From NCBI RefSeq assembly GCF_018613605.1, contig NZ_JAGGPU010000022.1, forward strand, positions 1 to 64,000: DNA of 64,000 nt, read 5' to 3'. The translations under genes were made by a program, and so were the position numbers. Source of the stretch: Pedobacter sp. ISL-64 (lineage in GTDB: Bacteria; Bacteroidota; Bacteroidia; Sphingobacteriales; Sphingobacteriaceae). The notes beneath the pieces were generated by a model. That model was not told the origin of the DNA and did not search any database. It worked only from the letters and a program-made list of their open reading frames with translations. This document shows positions 52,040-61,057 of the stretch, piece by piece. Position 1 is the first letter of the stretch; the number at the start of each line of letters is the position of its first letter.

Positions 52040-53611
52040 ATGGAAATAGTTGAAATATTAGGATACGTATTTGCCGTAATAGCGGGTATTGCTATCGGAG
52101 TGGTGGTAGGAAGATTCCTACTGCGTAACTTGCTTAAACAGCAGGAAGTTGCCGCACAAAGCAAAGTGAAAAAGATTTTAAAAGATGCAGAAAACAATGC
52201 AGAGATCTTAAAAAAGAATAAACTTTTAGAAGCAAAAGAAAAGTTTTTGCAAATGAAAGCGGAGCATGAGCAAGAAGTGAATGCCAAAAATAATAACATT
52301 AACCAACGCGAAAATACCATGAAGCAGAAAGAGCAATCGGTAAACCAGCGCATGGAAAATTTCAATAAAAAAGAACAAGAACTCGATAAGCAAAAAAGCG
52401 TTTTAGAAAAACAGACCGAAATTGCCGTTAAAAAGCAAGAAGAAGTTGAGGTTTTAAAAAACCAGCACCTCACGCAATTGGAAACCATTGCAGGTTTATC
52501 TGCAGAAGAGGCTAAAAACCAGTTGGTAGAAAACTTAAAAGAAGTTGCCCGTACACAGGCCATGATCCAGATTAAGGATATTGTTGATGAGGCAAAACTT
52601 ACAGCAAGTAAAGAAGCCAAAAAAGTGGTTATCCAAACCATTCAGCGTACTGCTACTGAAGCTGCAATTGAAAATTCGGTATCTATTTTCCATATTGAAA
52701 GCGATGAGATTAAAGGTCGTGTTATTGGTAGAGAGGGTAGAAACATCCGTGCTTTAGAAGCTGCTACCGGTATTGAGATTATTGTTGATGATACACCAGA
52801 AGCAATTATTTTATCAGGTTTCGATCCGGTAAGAAGAGAAATTGCCCGTTTGGCTTTACACCGCTTGGTAACAGATGGGCGTATCCACCCGGCCCGTATC
52901 GAGGAAATTGTAGCGAAAACCAAAAAACAGATCGAAGACGAAATTGTAGAGATTGGTGAGCGTACAGTAATCGATTTAGGTATCCATGGTTTACACCCTG
53001 AGTTAATCCGTATGGTTGGCCGTATGCGTTACCGTTCATCTTACGGACAAAACTTGTTACATCACTCTCGTGAGGTGGCTAATTTCTGTGCGACGATGGC
53101 TGCCGAATTGGGCTTAAATGCTAAAATGGCTAAACGTGCAGGTTTATTACACGATATAGGTAAAGTGCCTGATGATAACCCTGAATTGCCACACGCAATT
53201 TTAGGTATGCAATTGGCCGAGAAATATAAAGAGCACCCTGAAATCTGTAATGCTATTGGTGCCCACCACGATGAAATTGAGATGACTTCAATGATCTCTC
53301 CAATCGTACAGGCTTGTGATGCAATCTCTGGTGCGCGTCCAGGTGCACGTCGTGAGGTGGTAGAAAGTTATATTAAACGCCTTAAAGATTTAGAAGAACT
53401 GGCTTTATCTTACCCTGGTGTAGAAAAAACCTTTGCAATTCAGGCTGGTAGAGAATTACGCGTGATTGTAGAAAGTGAACGTATTACTGATGCACAGGCA
53501 GAACTTTTAGCTGCAGATATTTCAACCCGTATTCAAACCGAAATGACCTATCCAGGTCAGATTAAGGTTACCGTAATTAGAGAAACCCGTTCTGTAGCAT
53601 TTGCAAAATAG
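52040..53611 (+). CDS. rny: Ribonuclease Y
   Basis: 523 residues: one N-terminal membrane helix (about 5-27), a long coiled coil (about 40-190, rich in Lys/Glu/Gln), a KH RNA-binding domain (about 210-270, GRVIGREGRNIRALEAATG) and an HD nuclease domain (HHSREVANF, GLLHDIGK). RNase Y starts mRNA decay at the membrane. The start codon is 15 nt after the end of the 6S-like stem, so the RNA and rny may share or compete for transcription. Confidence 0.96.
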   Translation: MEIVEILGYVFAVIAGIAIGVVVGRFLLRNLLKQQEVAAQSKVKKILKDAENNAEILKKNKLLEAKEKFLQMKAEHEQEVNAKNNNINQRENTMKQKEQSVNQRMENFNKKEQELDKQKSVLEKQTEIAVKKQEEVEVLKNQHLTQLETIAGLSAEEAKNQLVENLKEVARTQAMIQIKDIVDEAKLTASKEAKKVVIQTIQRTATEAAIENSVSIFHIESDEIKGRVIGREGRNIRALEAATGIEIIVDDTPEAIILSGFDPVRREIARLALHRLVTDGRIHPARIEEIVAKTKKQIEDEIVEIGERTVIDLGIHGLHPELIRMVGRMRYRSSYGQNLLHHSREVANFCATMAAELGLNAKMAKRAGLLHDIGKVPDDNPELPHAILGMQLAEKYKEHPEICNAIGAHHDEIEMTSMISPIVQACDAISGARPGARREVVESYIKRLKDLEELALSYPGVEKTFAIQAGRELRVIVESERITDAQAELLAADISTRIQTEMTYPGQIKVTVIRETRSVAFAK

Positions 53612-53757
53612 ATTAAATCGTCATCCTGAACTTGTTTCAGGATCTAATTACAGAAAGATTATCTAGCCTCTGTTCGTGTCTCACGAAACAAAATGTAGAA
53701 AAGGTTCACTTGCCTCGGTTCGTGTCCTCACGAAACGAAATGAGTGAAACAAAATAT
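53612..53757. repeat. Hairpins after rny
   Basis: ATCCTGAA (53623-53630), CTTGT, TTCAGGAT (53636-53643); then TTCGTG (53673-53678), TCT, CACGAA (53682-53687); then TTCGTG (53719-53724), TCCT, CACGAA (53729-53734). The last two share TGTCCTCA-like loops with hairpins at 22129 and 63276. Confidence 0.7.
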
Positions 53758-53786
53758 AAGCGATGGATATTCCATCGCTTTTTTTT
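53758..53786 (+). terminator. Terminator of rny
   Basis: AAGCGATGG, ATATT, CCATCGCTT followed by TTTTTT. A strong nine-pair stem ending 12 nt before the next ATG. Confidence 0.9.
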
Positions 53787-53797
53787 ATTTTTACATA

Positions 53798-54313
53798 ATG
53801 AGCAAGCCAACCATAACAATCGAACCCAAACGGTCAGTAGATATACTTTTTGATAAGTATGCCGAAAGTCATCAGAATCCAACCAACAAGCTGGTGCACT
53901 GGATCTGTGTTCCGTTAATTGTGTTCAGCTTACTGGGTTTGATCTGGCAGATCCCTTTTCCGCATATCGGTTTTTTAGGAAGTTATAATGGTTTTTTTAA
54001 CTGGGCATCTTTTCTATTGGCCTTTAGTTTGTATTATTATTTTACACTTTCGCCGGTATTGTTTTTTTTGATGATCTGGGTGGTGGGTTTAATGAGTTAC
54101 ATCATCGTAAAGATTGAGCAAGCGGTGGGCTTAGGGAGCGGAACGGCCTATGCCATTTATGCAGCAATATTTGTTGCCGCCTGGATTGGTCAGTTTATCG
54201 GACATAAAATTGAGGGGAAAAAACCTTCATTCCTTGATGATGTTAAGTTCTTGTTAATAGGTCCGATCTGGTTATTGCACTTCATTTGCAGGAAAGTGGG
54301 TATTCGTTACTGA
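53798..54313 (+). CDS. Mpo1-like (DUF962, YGL010w family) membrane protein
   Basis: 171 residues from ATG 53798 (MSKPTITIEPKRS); the longer frame from 53744 overlaps the terminator and is rejected. Four membrane helices. Conserved His-containing motifs typical of the family are AESHQNPTNKLVHWICVP near the N-terminus and IGQFIGHKIEGKKPS toward the end. Yeast Mpo1 is an iron-dependent dioxygenase that alpha-oxidises 2-hydroxy fatty acids from phytosphingosine. Bacteroidota with sphingolipids or hydroxy fatty acids might use a similar activity; this is inference. Confidence 0.87.
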   Translation: MSKPTITIEPKRSVDILFDKYAESHQNPTNKLVHWICVPLIVFSLLGLIWQIPFPHIGFLGSYNGFFNWASFLLAFSLYYYFTLSPVLFFLMIWVVGLMSYIIVKIEQAVGLGSGTAYAIYAAIFVAAWIGQFIGHKIEGKKPSFLDDVKFLLIGPIWLLHFICRKVGIRY

Positions 54314-54373
54314 TTCGAAAAGTGATTAACATTCAGTTAACCTTAAGGTAAAGTAATATTAATTAATACCTAA

Positions 54374-54403
54374 CTTGCAGTTAACACTGTGGTAATACTT
54401 TTG
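54374..54403 (+). promoter_or_regulatory. Promoter of the TonB-dependent receptor gene
   Basis: TTG (54374-54376), 19-nt spacer, TACTTTTG (54396-54403), a match to TAnnTTTG. Transcription would start near 54410. That excludes the GTG at 54389 as a start and supports the TTG at 54425. The words ATTCAGTTAACC and GCAGTTAACA upstream might belong to an operator. Confidence 0.65.
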
Positions 54404-54424
54404 CCCTTATCAAATAAAGGCAAA

Positions 54425-57217
54425 TTGGACTTACTAAACTCTTTTAAAAGAGCGGCACTCACTGTGTTCGCTTTAACGATCAGCATACTTGCGTATGCGC
54501 AAACAGGAAAAATTTCTGGAACGGTTACCGATAAAAAAACGGGTGAAACCTTAATTGGGGTAACGGTTAAAATAGCTGGTACTACAAAAGGTGTTTCTAC
54601 CGATATAGAAGGAAGGTACGCTATTGGTGGATTAACTGCTGGAAAATATACCTTGAATTTATCTTATGTAGGTTACACATCAAAGAATGTAAGCGACATT
54701 CAGGTTTCAGGTAATCAGTCAACTATTGTAAACTTAATTTTAGAAGAAGCGGGGGGGGCAAATTTAGGTGATGTAACAATCACAGCCTCAGTTAAACAAG
54801 AATCTGTGAATTCTTTGTATGCTTCGCAAAAAAATAGCACTCGTATCTCAAGTGGTATAACTGCAGATCAAATTAGAAAATCTCCCGATAAAAATACTTC
54901 TGAAGTTTTAAAAAGGGTAAGTGGCGCTAGTATTCAAGACGGAAAGTTTCTAGTTATTAGAGGTTTATCTGATCGTTATAATGTTGCGTTAATCAATAAT
55001 TCCTTGTTACCCAGTACGGAGCCTGATAAACGAGCATTCTCTTTTGATATTATACCTTCTAATATGATTGATAAGATCGTGATTAACAAAACTGCAACCC
55101 CCGATTTACCAGGAGATTTTGCTGGCGGTGTTACGCAAGTGGTCACAAAAGACATACCTGATAGTAAATTCATCAACTTTGCTGTTTCAACAGGATATAA
55201 TACCCAATCGACTTTTAAAGATTTTTATTCGAACGAAAGGAACAGTACTGACTTTTTAGGGTTTGATGATGGAACCAGAAGTTTGCCGACAAATTTTCCT
55301 AGTACCAGGAGTGCGTATAATGGAGGGTCAACAAACCTTAGGATAGCCAATTCGAAATTGTTTCCTAATCTTTATGCTGAAAGAAAATATACCGCTTTAC
55401 CTTTGCAAAATTATCAATTTACTTGGGGAAATGTTGCTAAGTTCAAGAACGAAGGAACCTTCGGTAGTATTATTTCGTTAAATTATAGAAGAGAGCAAAA
55501 TAAGAGAATTGCAGAACGAGAGGCTTTCGATGGTATCAACTTTATAAATAAATATCAAGATTTAAATTATAGATACAATGTAGCTTTGGGTGGACTTGCT
55601 AACTTTTCATATAAAATTAGGAAGAATAAAATTTCATTAAAAAACTTATTTAATCAATCATTCGAAGATAGTTACATAAACAGAAATGGGTTTATAAATC
55701 AAAATACTGATATCAGATATACCTCTTCAGAGGTAAATCAGAAATCACTATTAAGTTCTCAATTAGAGGGCGAGCATCAGTTGGGTGAGAAAAACATTAA
55801 GCTAGAATGGAATTTAAACTATGCTTTAATTAAAAGAGAACAGCCAGATTTACGGACAATTATGTATGGTAGTATTCAAAATTCGAACTCACCATTTAGT
55901 TTAATTGATGATAATACCAAAAGATTTTTCTCTGATTTGAATGAGAATAATTATGGTGGAAGTGCTTCACTTAGTCTTCCCGTTAACGTTTTTAATAAAA
56001 AAGGTACATTCAAATTTGGTGGTTTGAAACAAGTAAGGGATAGAGATTTTAATGCTAGAATTTTCCTGTATACTCCAGCTAGCTCTAGTGAATTTGATGC
56101 AAATAAATTAATTCTTCCAAAAGAAACTATATTCAGTACAAATAATATCTCCAGAGATGGATTTGTGCTGGATGAGATCACTAACAATCAAGATAGTTAT
56201 ACAGGGAAAACAGATTTAAATGCAGGTTACCTGATGTTGGATCAAGCACTTGCTGAAAAAGTGCGTTTAATTCTAGGAGCAAGAGTTGAAGGTTATAAAC
56301 AAACTATTGATGCTCTGAATAGTACAGGACAAAAAAGATCTTATGAGAAAGACTTTTTTGATGTACTTCCTTCATTAAATTTGACATATAGTTTAAATGA
56401 AAAGTCTAATTTCAGGCTTTCTGGTTCAAGAACTATAACCAGACCAGAATTAAGAGAATTGGCGCCTTTCGTATTCGTCAATCAGGAAGAAGGTGTTCAA
56501 ATTGGTGGAAACCCTGATCTAGTAAGAAGTCAAAATACCAATGCAGATATTCGGTATGAATATTATCCTTCTCCAGGTGAGGCATTTACTTTCTCCGTTT
56601 TTTATAAAAATTTCCAGAATCCGATTGAACAAGTCACAGATGGTTCTTCAACGGCTGACAATTTAAAGTTCAGTTATCAAAATGCTGATAAGGCATATAC
56701 ATATGGCTTTGAGTTAGACATTCGTAAGAAACTTACTTTCTTGTTTGACGCTAAATGGTTAGAGAACTTAATTGCATTTGCAAACTTTACATACTTGAAA
56801 TCTGAAGTTCGATCGAGTATCCCTGGTTTCCAAACAAGACAACTACAAGGTTTGTCACCTTTTTTGATTAATGCAGGTATACAGTATAATTCACCTGAAA
56901 CTGGTTTGTCATTCAATGTGCTTTATAATAGAATTGGTGATAGAATTGGTAAGGTTGGTAACGAATCTGTGCCAAATATCTATGAGAAAGGAAGAGATGT
57001 TATAGATTTTCAAATCTCTAAAAAAGTGCTAAAAAACAAAGGTGAGATTAAGCTGAATGTTTCAGATATTCTTAACCAATCAAATGTATCTTTCTTAAAC
57101 TTCGGGCCAAATAATAAGACCTATAATAGAGCTGATGATGCTATCTATTACAGCTACAAAAGCGGTACGAATTTTACAATAGGATTTAGTTATAACATCG
57201 ATTTTAAAAATAAATAA
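54425..57217 (+). CDS. TonB-dependent receptor
   Basis: About 930 residues from the TTG at 54425 (MDLLNSFKRAALTVFALTISILAYAQ, a good signal peptide). Domains: CarboxypepD_reg-like (about 30-105, GKISGTVTDKKTGETLIGVTV), plug (about 125-245, with RGLSDRYNVALINNSLLPSTEPD and DLPGDFAGGVTQVVT), then a beta-barrel ending in FTIGFSYNIDFKNK. Sits in the outer membrane and uses TonB energy. The ligand is unknown. Unlike a SusCD pair, the gene that follows (57296) encodes a beta-helix-like lipoprotein, not SusD. Promoter at 54374-54403. Confidence 0.9.
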   Translation: MDLLNSFKRAALTVFALTISILAYAQTGKISGTVTDKKTGETLIGVTVKIAGTTKGVSTDIEGRYAIGGLTAGKYTLNLSYVGYTSKNVSDIQVSGNQSTIVNLILEEAGGANLGDVTITASVKQESVNSLYASQKNSTRISSGITADQIRKSPDKNTSEVLKRVSGASIQDGKFLVIRGLSDRYNVALINNSLLPSTEPDKRAFSFDIIPSNMIDKIVINKTATPDLPGDFAGGVTQVVTKDIPDSKFINFAVSTGYNTQSTFKDFYSNERNSTDFLGFDDGTRSLPTNFPSTRSAYNGGSTNLRIANSKLFPNLYAERKYTALPLQNYQFTWGNVAKFKNEGTFGSIISLNYRREQNKRIAEREAFDGINFINKYQDLNYRYNVALGGLANFSYKIRKNKISLKNLFNQSFEDSYINRNGFINQNTDIRYTSSEVNQKSLLSSQLEGEHQLGEKNIKLEWNLNYALIKREQPDLRTIMYGSIQNSNSPFSLIDDNTKRFFSDLNENNYGGSASLSLPVNVFNKKGTFKFGGLKQVRDRDFNARIFLYTPASSSEFDANKLILPKETIFSTNNISRDGFVLDEITNNQDSYTGKTDLNAGYLMLDQALAEKVRLILGARVEGYKQTIDALNSTGQKRSYEKDFFDVLPSLNLTYSLNEKSNFRLSGSRTITRPELRELAPFVFVNQEEGVQIGGNPDLVRSQNTNADIRYEYYPSPGEAFTFSVFYKNFQNPIEQVTDGSSTADNLKFSYQNADKAYTYGFELDIRKKLTFLFDAKWLENLIAFANFTYLKSEVRSSIPGFQTRQLQGLSPFLINAGIQYNSPETGLSFNVLYNRIGDRIGKVGNESVPNIYEKGRDVIDFQISKKVLKNKGEIKLNVSDILNQSNVSFLNFGPNNKTYNRADDAIYYSYKSGTNFTIGFSYNIDFKNK

Positions 57218-57295
57218 TTAATTAACAATAACTTAATCTGTGTTTTGCTTTGTGTTAAAAGTATCCAGGTTAATTTGCTTAAACAAAATTTGAAC

Positions 57296-58660
57296 ATGAA
57301 AAATTTTAAAGTATTATTGGCATCGTTATCAATTTTAGCTGTAACAATGTCTGCTTGTAAGAAAAACGATGGCGACCCGATAGTAGAGGAGCCGGCTGCG
57401 CCAGAAACAATCCCTAGTAACGTAACTGCAAATAAAACATTAACTGCAGATAGAGTTTGGATATTAAAGGGCGAAACCCATGTACAAAGTGGTGCAGTGC
57501 TTACAGTAGAGGCTGGAACTGTTATAAAGAGTGATGTATCTTCAAAAGGAGCATTAGTAATTGATAAAGGAGCTAGAATTGAGGCTGTGGGTACTGTAGA
57601 CAAACCAATCGTGTTTACTTCTGGTAGAGCAGCAGGTGATAGAAATCCAGGTGACTGGGCAGGTATTACAATTATCGGTAATGCGCCTACTAACAGAACT
57701 TCAGTATCTAATGTTGAAGGTGGAGTATCGGGCACATTTGGTTTAGGTACAGTAGTAAACGATAACTCTGGTACAATAAAATATGTACGTATTGAATATG
57801 CTGGTATTGCCTTTAGCGCTAACAGTGAGGTAAATGCACTTAGTTTATATGCGGTAGGAAACGGAACAACCCTAGATCATATTCAGGTATCATATGCAAA
57901 AGATGATGCTTTCGAATTCTTCGGTGGAACTGTTAACGGAAAGTATTTAATTGCTTATGGTACGTCTGATGATGATTTCGACTTTGATTTCGGTTACTCT
58001 GGAAAAATCCAGTTTGCTGTAAGTTATAAATTGGCTAATTATTTTGACGCTGCCGATCAAAGTAATGGTATTGAGTGTGACAATGAAGCAACTATTCCAA
58101 CAACTGGCCCATCAACGCCAAGAACTAAGCCGGTATTATCTAATTTTACATTTGTTGGTACCAATGGTAACGATAATGCCGCCTCTACAAATAACTTTGC
58201 TGCACGTTTCAGAAGAGCTGCTCAGTTTGCATTAAACAACTCAATTTTATTAGGGTATAAAGCTGCTGGTTTCTCAATTGAGTCTTCACAAACTGCTACT
58301 GATTATGTTTCTGGAGCTGCTACATTTAAAAATAATTTAGTGCATGCGGTAGCTAATCCATATCAATCTTTTGATGCAAGTGCACAAGGCGTAATTACAT
58401 CCGCTGCAATCAAAACAAAGGCAGAAACAGAGGGTAATGTAACTTTAGCAGCTGTTACAGATGCAGGTTTAAAAGCCCCATTAACCGCTACAGCTCCAGA
58501 CTTAATTCCTAATGCTGGTTCTGCTGCTTTAGCTGGAACATGGGTAAGCCCAGATGGCTCTTCATTCTTCACGGCAGTGACTTACAGAGGTGCTTTCAGT
58601 GCAACTGATAACTGGACAACTGGCTGGACAAACTTTAACCCAGGTGCTAAAGTTTACTAA
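57296..58660 (+). CDS. Lipoprotein with parallel beta-helix-like repeats
   Basis: 454 residues from ATG 57296 (the frame opens earlier without a better start). Lipobox MSAC (residues about 17-20) followed by KKNDGD, so surface or periplasm anchoring is expected. The body has strand-turn repeats (AVLTVEAGTVIKSD, GALVIDKGARIEAVG, DKPIVFTSG, DWAGITIIG, GTIKYVRIEYAG, LDHIQVSYAKDDAFEFFGG), reminding of right-handed beta-helix proteins of outer membrane origin. It follows the receptor by 78 nt without a terminator, so is part of its operon; it may bind the receptor's ligand. A strong terminator follows. Confidence 0.85.
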   Translation: MKNFKVLLASLSILAVTMSACKKNDGDPIVEEPAAPETIPSNVTANKTLTADRVWILKGETHVQSGAVLTVEAGTVIKSDVSSKGALVIDKGARIEAVGTVDKPIVFTSGRAAGDRNPGDWAGITIIGNAPTNRTSVSNVEGGVSGTFGLGTVVNDNSGTIKYVRIEYAGIAFSANSEVNALSLYAVGNGTTLDHIQVSYAKDDAFEFFGGTVNGKYLIAYGTSDDDFDFDFGYSGKIQFAVSYKLANYFDAADQSNGIECDNEATIPTTGPSTPRTKPVLSNFTFVGTNGNDNAASTNNFAARFRRAAQFALNNSILLGYKAAGFSIESSQTATDYVSGAATFKNNLVHAVANPYQSFDASAQGVITSAAIKTKAETEGNVTLAAVTDAGLKAPLTATAPDLIPNAGSAALAGTWVSPDGSSFFTAVTYRGAFSATDNWTTGWTNFNPGAKVY

Positions 58661-58680
58661 AAAGAAATTCTTATAACTGA

Positions 58681-58708
58681 AAGCCGAAGTTTTACTTCGG
58701 CTTTTTTT
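58681..58708 (+). terminator. Terminator of the receptor/lipoprotein operon
   Basis: AAGCCGAAG (58681-58689), TTTTA, CTTCGGCTT (58695-58703), TTTTT. Perfect nine-pair stem. Confidence 0.92.
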
Positions 58709-58781
58709 GTTGAATAAATTTAATAATCATTTGTTAATTACTTAACAATGAGAGGCTTATTTTAGGTGTATATACATAAAT

Positions 58782-59954
58782 ATGAAAAGAACATCTATTT
58801 TAAGCTCATTCTCAAGGATTGTGTGCTTTCTCCTTTTAATGTTAACAATAACAATTTTCTCTTGTAAGAAATCGGCGGAACTGGATATTGCTCAAGATTC
58901 TACTATTAATATTGATCCGTCCATAATTGCAAAAATTAAGGCATTAGGTTTTCAAACAAAAGGTATTACAGAATTTCAGGAATATTATATAGTTGAAGGC
59001 GATATAATGATTTCAAAAGAATCTTTGTCATCAACAAAGAGTCCAGAAAAATTGATGGGTGTTGGTGGCAGAATATCGCAGGCTAGCACAAATAATTTAA
59101 TTAGTAGCATTAGTAACCATAACATAAATATATCTGTTGATGCCTCAATATATGGAGACATTACTTGGTATAATGCACTAAAGAAGGCAGTAACGGTTTG
59201 GAATAGTACCTCAAATAGTAATGTTAAACTTAATTTAATCTATACATCGCTAACTGATTATTCATTAGATCCAACTAATATTGATATCGTTATTAAAGAT
59301 GATAATAATCAACTAGGTTCTGATGAGGTAGCAAGGGCAAAGTTTCCTACTGATGATAATAAACCAGGTAATTTAATTTTAATTAACCGTAATGTTAAAA
59401 TCCCCTTTACCGATAATTATTTAAATGATGGACAGGCTGCTTGGAATGTGATTCATGAAATCGGTCATTGCTTAGGTTTGAGACACACTAACTGGCAAAC
59501 CAATGATCCACCAACTTCAATTGGAGAAAATTTAATTGCTGGTACGCCAACATCTGATCCAAATTCAGTAATGAATGGTAGCACAGGTTTAAGTGATTAT
59601 AGTGCTTACACATATCCATTGTTACCTTCTAATTATGATGCTATCGCCATCAGTATATTATATCCAGTTAATAATGGTAGCTTAGTGGTACCTTATATTT
59701 CTGGTAACAAATATTTCTCACCTTATGGTGAAGATTATTTTAAGATGAGTTATCTAGCGCAAGGGGTAAGTTACCATTGGAGGGCTATTGGTATAAATGG
59801 TACTGTATATGACGAAACCATAGGGACTTTTACAACAGAAACAACTCCAGGAATAGGCTTCCCTGCTTCTGGTAATTATCAGTTACAATGTACCGTTTCT
59901 GGTGGCAAGTATACAACACCAGTAACGGCAACAAAAAATATTGTTGTTCAGTAA
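58782..59954 (+). CDS. HEIGH-type (M57-like) zinc metalloprotease, lipoprotein
   Basis: 390 residues. Signal with lipobox FSC (ITIFSCKKS), so anchored outside the cytoplasm. The catalytic motif is HEIGHCLGLRH (about residues 228-238), a metzincin-like HExxHxxGxxH; the following NSVMNG segment fits the Met-turn. The pattern matches the M57 dual-action HEIGH family. The final 90 residues (SYHWRAIGINGTVYDETIGTFTTETT) look like an Ig/PKD-type beta-sandwich. Substrate unknown. A bidirectional terminator follows; no good promoter box was seen. Confidence 0.88.
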   Translation: MKRTSILSSFSRIVCFLLLMLTITIFSCKKSAELDIAQDSTINIDPSIIAKIKALGFQTKGITEFQEYYIVEGDIMISKESLSSTKSPEKLMGVGGRISQASTNNLISSISNHNINISVDASIYGDITWYNALKKAVTVWNSTSNSNVKLNLIYTSLTDYSLDPTNIDIVIKDDNNQLGSDEVARAKFPTDDNKPGNLILINRNVKIPFTDNYLNDGQAAWNVIHEIGHCLGLRHTNWQTNDPPTSIGENLIAGTPTSDPNSVMNGSTGLSDYSAYTYPLLPSNYDAIAISILYPVNNGSLVVPYISGNKYFSPYGEDYFKMSYLAQGVSYHWRAIGINGTVYDETIGTFTTETTPGIGFPASGNYQLQCTVSGGKYTTPVTATKNIVVQ

Positions 59955-60009
59955 TTCTGTTGGTGAAATCTATCAGTTCGCTAATAAGTTTGACTATTGT
60001 TTAAAAGAA

Positions 60010-60054
60010 ATAAAGCGGGTGTTCTCCATTATGGTGAACACCCGCTTTATTTTA
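60010..60054. terminator. Bidirectional terminator
   Basis: ATAAAGCGGGTGTTC (60010-60024) pairs exactly with GAACACCCGCTTTAT (60036-60050); the loop can pair further (CCAT/ATGG). T-rich ends on both sides serve the protease gene and the convergent Lys-rich gene. Confidence 0.93.
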
Positions 60055-60063
60055 TAATCGTAT

Positions 60064-60369
60064 TTATACTGCCTCTTTAACCTCTTCTTTTGCTTTCTTT
60101 GCTACAGCAGGTTTAGCAGCTTTTGCCTTCGGAGTTGCAGGAGTAACTTGCTCTTCTTTGATATATGGCGTTATAGAATCATCTTGAGTGGAGAAAGTAA
60201 TTTTTTTAGTTAATTGCTTTGCAAATTTTTCGATTACTTTATCGGCTTTTTTTGCTTTGCCATACTGGATAACCAATTCGTTAAATGCAAGGGCTAATTT
60301 CGATTCTAATTCTTTGCGTAGTTTTTTGCTTGTCGAATGACTTTTCGACTTGGATTTGTTCTTTTTCAT
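60064..60369 (-). CDS. Lys/Ala-rich basic small protein
   Basis: 101 residues. Lys/Ser-rich N-terminus (KKNKSKSKSHSTSKK), a helical middle part (RKELESKLALAFNELVIQYGKAKKADKVIEKFAKQLTK) and a tail of alternating Lys, Ala, Pro (PKAKAAKPAVAKKAKEEVKEAV). The tail resembles those of histone H1-like and other nucleoid proteins, so DNA binding is conceivable. A minus-strand TATCTTTG (60397-60390) is a likely -7 box. No family recognised with certainty. Confidence 0.75.
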   Translation of the reverse strand: MKKNKSKSKSHSTSKKLRKELESKLALAFNELVIQYGKAKKADKVIEKFAKQLTKKITFSTQDDSITPYIKEEQVTPATPKAKAAKPAVAKKAKEEVKEAV

Positions 60370-60517
60370 CTAAAACTTATGGGTTTTCCCAAAGATAGAG
60401 AATCGGAAAGTTAAATTAATATTATGATTATGTTAACACATAACTAGCTGCTTAACATATAAAATATTTCTCATAACTTAGGTTAAATCACATAGGTTAG
60501 AATTTAATCGAACGAAT

Positions 60518-60670
60518 ATGAATTATCCAATATTAATCGGTGTTGCGGTTCTGGTCATCATTTTAATTGCCTACCTGATCAAAAGAAACCAAAAAGACAA
60601 AAAGGAATTTGAAGAAGAGGTAATCCAGTCTGAACTTCCACCTGAGAAAGATGATAAAGAAAATAACTAA
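60518..60670 (+). CDS. Small single-helix membrane protein, 50 residues
   Basis: Small frame not long enough for ordinary gene finders: ATG 60518 to TAA 60670. The protein begins MNYPILIGVAVLVIILIAYLI (one membrane helix), then KRNQKDKKEFEEEV and an acidic end. A helix followed by a charged tail is typical of small membrane proteins widely seen in Sphingobacteriaceae. Its stop overlaps the convergent gene's stop by four bases. Confidence 0.65.
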   Translation: MNYPILIGVAVLVIILIAYLIKRNQKDKKEFEEEVIQSELPPEKDDKENN

Positions 60671-60942
60671 AAAGTACTTCCTGGTGCTATATCGCCGCCC
60701 AGATCTAATGTATTCTGGAAACCTTCCAGGTATTGAAGTAAATGCCGTTCAGCATTTGCATAAGAAGTAAATGTTGATGCGGGTTCATAAGCATCAGAAT
60801 CAGTTTTGCTTTTGTAAAATGAACTGATTTTGAAAACGAAAACTTTGCCATCGTTAATCGGCGACATAATTCTAGCCTTTATAGCGTGACCGTTCACCTC
60901 AACAAAAAATTCCTTTAAAACGGTATAGATAATAGCAGACAT
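60667..60942 (-). CDS. Small protein of unknown function
   Basis: 91 residues from ATG 60942 (MSAIIYTVLKEFFVEV); an upstream TTG adds two residues. Composition is that of a folded small protein with alternating beta strands (AIKARIMSPINDGKVFVFKISSFY) and a helix (YANAERHLLQYLEGF). No signal peptide, no motif recognised. Convergent with the 50-residue membrane protein, overlapping its end by 4 nt. Confidence 0.7.
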   Translation of the reverse strand: MSAIIYTVLKEFFVEVNGHAIKARIMSPINDGKVFVFKISSFYKSKTDSDAYEPASTFTSYANAERHLLQYLEGFQNTLDLGGDIAPGSTF

Positions 60943-61057
60943 AGACAAGGTTTTAGATTTAACTCAATATGAGAAATCTAAATTACCTTAAATAGCTAAT
61001 GAATCAACCTGTTGTTGATAAAATAACGATTTTTTAACATTAATTTAATACAAGGGC

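Noticed and set aside
52024..52641. Antisense frame of 205 codons rich in Ser, Phe and Cys over rny
   Set aside because: It is the complement of the Lys/Glu-rich coiled-coil coding region; this composition arises automatically.
54389..54424. GTG start of the TonB receptor
   Set aside because: It lies upstream of and overlaps the -7 box, hence before the likely transcription start; the TTG at 54425 also gives a normal signal peptide.
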